NCBI GenBank assembly: GCA_026874595.1
Contig: CM049310.1
Location: forward strand, 40,489,558-40,553,557
Direction of reading: 5' to 3'
DNA from: Sipunculus nudus
Lineage: Eukaryota; Annelida; Sipuncula; Golfingiida; Sipunculidae
DNA: 64,000 bases
Shown: positions 60,370 through 64,000 of the stretch, one piece after another
Position numbering within the stretch: position 1 is the first letter of the stretch
Layout of the letters: each line of letters opens with the position of its first letter
The notes under the pieces: generated by a model
Told to the model about the DNA's origin: nothing
The model's input: only the letters and a program-made list of their open reading frames with translations
Databases searched by the model: none
Translations under genes and position numbers: made by a program

Positions 60370-60735
60370 GATAAAGGTTTGGTCAAATTTGGCTGTAAGA
60401 AAACATGGATTTTACCTAATGGCTATGGATGGGAGTTTGGCTGAAACTGGCATTGAGGAGATACAAATTAGGTCAAATATGGCTCTGAGGAGAAGTAAGT
60501 TTGGTCAGATTTGTTTATGAGATGCAAGTTCAGCAGAACTGGCTGTGAGGTGCAAGTTTCAGGTGAATTTGGCTGTGAGGTGAGGTGGTATGCCGAATTT
60601 GGGAATTTGGCTGTAAGTATGGTATATGTTTATTATGGTGTGTGCTTGGCTGTGAGATGTATGAACTGCAACAGCTGCATGGGAATGTGAACTTGGTTGA
60701 ATTTGACTGTGAGAACATGTGAGTTAAGTTCTGAA
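60370..60735. repeat. Degenerate minisatellite, about 30-40-bp unit
   Basis: Repeated variants of gtcaaatttggctgtgagga with gtgcaagttc, about ten units, strongly diverged. It lies in the presumed phosphofructokinase intron at the right edge. Confidence 0.55.
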
Positions 60736-62688
60736 AACCATGCATAGATCCTGCCTCCTAACTTAATTATGTATTCCCTTAATGTGTTTCTTATACTACC
60801 AATTAACAGCCTTTTTACCTTGACAAGCTGATAAAACTAATATAGCATATCAGTCCCATGAACATGCTAGACTATAAAAGAGATCTAGGGTTTGAGTTCA
60901 ATGTTTTCCTCTTTCTCTGACATGTTACTTGGTGTTTGGGTTCCCTATTGTGCTTTGTCTGCCATAGAAGACCCTGACATATCGGATGGCACAATTTTAT
61001 ACACTGCACAATACTTTGAGAAACTAAATAAATCATCTGATATTACAATTTAAATTATACACTTTTGTCCATGTGTGAATATACCTGGCATGTCATATAA
61101 GATCAAATGCACAAGGTTACCTTGTTTTTGCTTCTAGTAATTAAACAGGTTTATCAAAATCAGTCAAAAGACAGCACTGTTGTACCTTAGGTATCCTTCT
61201 TGATATGACACTGTGGTGTGTCATTTGAATTTTGTACAAGACATGGTATCAATACAACAAAAGGAAACATATTTTCAGGTGGTGTACTACCATCTGATAT
61301 GTCACATGCACAGAGTTAAACTCAATCAGTGTATTTTCTGGATGTGGAACATGGGTAACTCTGTACGCTTGATAAGTGGTAAAACCTTTCTCCTGCAAAT
61401 ACCTATTTCAACCATAAAATAAACACTGGAGCTGATCAGTCAACATATAAGCAAACACTGCTGCAGCAACAACTGCTATTCCATATATATTCTAAATATA
61501 GAATTAGGAATATTCTTTCATAAAGCTTTTCTTGGATTCAAGTCATACTGAGAAATTCACTCCTGCTTAAAATGAACTGTGTCAACATTAACACTACTGT
61601 TTAAAATTCTTTTCTGAATGAGATTTGGATGTTTGATATTCTTTTTTCACTTGCTTATGATACCCTTCAAGACTTTCAACTCTGCCTTTGTTCAAATATT
61701 GTGCATACAATGGCATAGTAAAGTGTTAAAGAGTGTATGCAATGAAAACTGTGCTGAACCTGTGAAGGAAAAACCTGACCACATACAGTTGTGTTATATT
61801 GAGAACTGACATTATCATCTGTGAACCAATGAAAAGTGAAATCAGTAATAAAGAGAAAAAAATTGCATGCTGCCTTAAACATTCTTTGACATAAAAGATT
61901 CACAAAGACAGTTCTTATCAGCACTGATGTAGACTCTGCTATTGGAGTTAAGGAATATAAAGGTGCACATATTTAGTGTTGGCAATTTTGTTACTGATTC
62001 ATGGGGCTGAAATTTATAAACCCTGTAAACTAAAACTGTATTAAGTCTAAATGGGATGCTGTATAAAAAATATGTTTCATAACACAAAACTTGTTAGCAT
62101 TGTCATTAATTAGCAAATATGTGAATGTGACAACTTTCAGTAATGTTTCGAAAGTTTTCCCTAAGATCACAACAATCTACTTTATTTCTGTATTTGCTCA
62201 GGTAAAAGTGTGCTCAATAAGCAAAAGCATGAACTGTCACATTTTTGCTTACAATTTGAAGTAAAGTGGGTGTTTTGAATGGTGTTTTGTCTATTTCAAT
62301 GGTGTTTTGTCACAGGTACCAGTGTTTTTGGGGAATGGGCAGTTTACACTCATTAAACATGCAAGTTAACGGAGGTAACAATATGATGAGAGACTGTGTG
62401 TTATGAAGCATTCAAGATTTCAGGCATTCTGGATTTATGAGAAGTATGAGGAAAGGTCTGAAGTTGCTGCAGGCAATATTAAGGAATCTTTTTGGAGAGC
62501 TTATAAAATTAACCCACCCTACTTCACAACTCTCTTGGATTTGTCACTAAGACTTTATTTTTCATTTGATATCTATGATATTGAGACAGTTGTGGGAAAA
62601 ATATGAAAATGCCACATTGAATGTGTTAATAACAATTACTAGACTGCTAGCATGCACTTAGCTTACCATTTTATACACAGCGACATAA

Positions 62689-62967
62689 GTGCAAAGTACA
62701 GCAGTTTACAGAAAATCCAACAGATGGCATCAACAGTCTCAGAGAGAGCATAAGGATGCGACCGTGACGGACAAAGAGCAACAGACACGATGCTATGCGC
62801 CACTAATGAATAAACATACCACTCCAGTAGTCAACAAATACGGCGACAACTTCCGTCGCTTCTACAGGAGGAAGGAAACAAAACATGCCATCATGAAAAC
62901 CAACCAGATCCAAACATTCCATGCCAGAAAGTTTCAAGTAGCATCACTGCCTCAGCTTTTGTATTAG
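62689..62967 (+). CDS. Unassigned 92-codon open frame, possibly a coding fragment
   Basis: A locally G+C-richer stretch with codon choices that look coding (frequent C-ending codons in VVNKYGDNFRRFYRRKETKH and the following residues) and a TAG stop. I do not recognise the protein. It lies on the plus strand, opposite to all other genes, inside the presumed long phosphofructokinase intron. It could be a retroposed gene fragment, an exon of a nested gene, or chance. Confidence 0.2.
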   Translation: MQSTAVYRKSNRWHQQSQREHKDATVTDKEQQTRCYAPLMNKHTTPVVNKYGDNFRRFYRRKETKHAIMKTNQIQTFHARKFQVASLPQLLY

Positions 62968-64000
62968 TACAAAATCGTATACAAATTGCGTGGATGGCAA
63001 AGCACAAAACACAAGTTACTTGACTAAAGAGACAATTCTACAAGTCCTTCACCTTGACATAACACTATTTCAAAGTCTTCAAAAGCAACCCTATCTTTAA
63101 ATTTTTAATGGATAACCTAATCCTTTATTTTTTTTATATGTCAAGTAGCTATGTTAACAAATTTAAAAGTCCCACAATGACTAACAACACAATCAATACA
63201 TGTAATGAGGACAACACAATGAGGTCTAAAGCTGGTAAAAAAGGGTATTTGCTGAACTGGGTCTTTTAAAAAAAGTACATACAGAAGAAAGAGGATACAC
63301 AACAGGGCATTAAGGTTTATGCATTAAAGTCCATATATTACTATAATGATGTGGAAAACACTGCATGAAGTCCTTATATACAAAACAAAAAAATTGCCTT
63401 ATTAAGTGAGAATAAGACCTTCAGGTTAGAAAAATGACTGAGAATAGGAGAGGTCTGAAATATTACAAGATTATGTTTGGTTTTCACACACCAAAGGGCA
63501 AAGGCTAACTTTCCTGTTTATTATTTTTATCACTGCAACTGGAACGATTTGGAAACTGTCACGATTTGCAGACAGGACTGTACAAACAGCAGGAGAAACA
63601 GCAGTATACAGCAAACATGAACACTTGTCTCAGTAGGGACCGCAGGAAAAATGAAACCCACATAAACCAGACTGGGTTAATACCAATATACTGATTATGT
63701 GATATATAAATGACAGAGAAAATTCATGCATTTACATTCCCTGCTTGGGCCTACTCACTGTACCAATATAATATACAAATGTTTGCAATAAAATCTAATC
63801 TAGTTCAATAGGCACCCAATGTGCAAGATTTGAACTAAATCAGATAATATTTAGGCAAATTATCCTCAGAAACCGAATTGTGGTTAACTTGAGAAACTAT
63901 AACACAGATGGACAGATAGTCCAAGAAGTTACAATCCAAAACTTGTCTTAAGGGGAACCACAGTACCAAATGCACAAGATAGACAGACAGGACCAGGTGG

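Larger units (their letters stand above)
58361..64000. other. Presumed PFK intron up to the window edge
   Basis: No exon for the linker between the two enzyme halves was recognised, so the intron is probably longer than 5.6 kb. Holds the minisatellite at 60370-60735 and the plus-strand open frame at 62689-62967. Confidence 0.5.

Overview
The window looks like AT-rich, intron-rich animal nuclear DNA. The best fit is a lophotrochozoan, probably a mollusc. This rests on small exons with GT-AG borders separated by large repeat-filled introns, many (TA)n and (TAA)n tracts, a tRNA-derived SINE head, and dispersed repeat modules of a style I associate with bivalve and gastropod genomes (a run of ggacggacgg followed by tcagctgagctaaaaa). 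There are no bacterial operons, viral genes, CRISPR arrays or rRNA. All confidently recognised coding sequence is on the minus strand. Exon borders were set by eye from splice consensus, reading phase and protein similarity, without transcript data.

Left third (about 0.9-25 kb): two tandem, head-to-tail paralogous genes for small secreted EF-hand proteins. The downstream copy, gene 1 (11670 to 929), is cut by the left window edge. The upstream copy, gene 2 (25024 to about 17265), appears complete at roughly 250 residues. Three internal or first coding exons have identical lengths in the two genes (71, 192 and 47 bp), and all comparable phases match. Both ATGs lie one base after a 3' splice site, so each gene should have a non-coding 5' exon that I did not locate.

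Right half (39.6-58.4 kb): ten consecutive exons encode the complete C-terminal, effector-binding half of ATP-dependent 6-phosphofructokinase (383 residues plus stop). The N-terminal catalytic half must lie beyond the right edge. A second, diverged version of the phosphofructokinase terminal exon sits 10.7 kb further downstream, at 28762-28909. It has the same incoming phase, an intact frame, its own stop, and no other phosphofructokinase exon nearby. The simplest reading is an alternative last exon giving the enzyme a second C-terminus. This is the most interesting observation in the window.

Mobile DNA is abundant. I could define: a 2.18-kb Mutator-like element with terminal inverted repeats over 300 bp and a perfect 9-bp target duplication (8754-10933); two non-autonomous DNA-transposon families, each with two copies (4356-4904 and 22685-23574; 19638-20249 and about 48270-48953), three of the four copies with clear target duplications; a foldback element with about 90-bp arms (39938-40280); a SINE head (3474-3546); and several tandemly arranged intronic repeat families, mostly in the phosphofructokinase introns.
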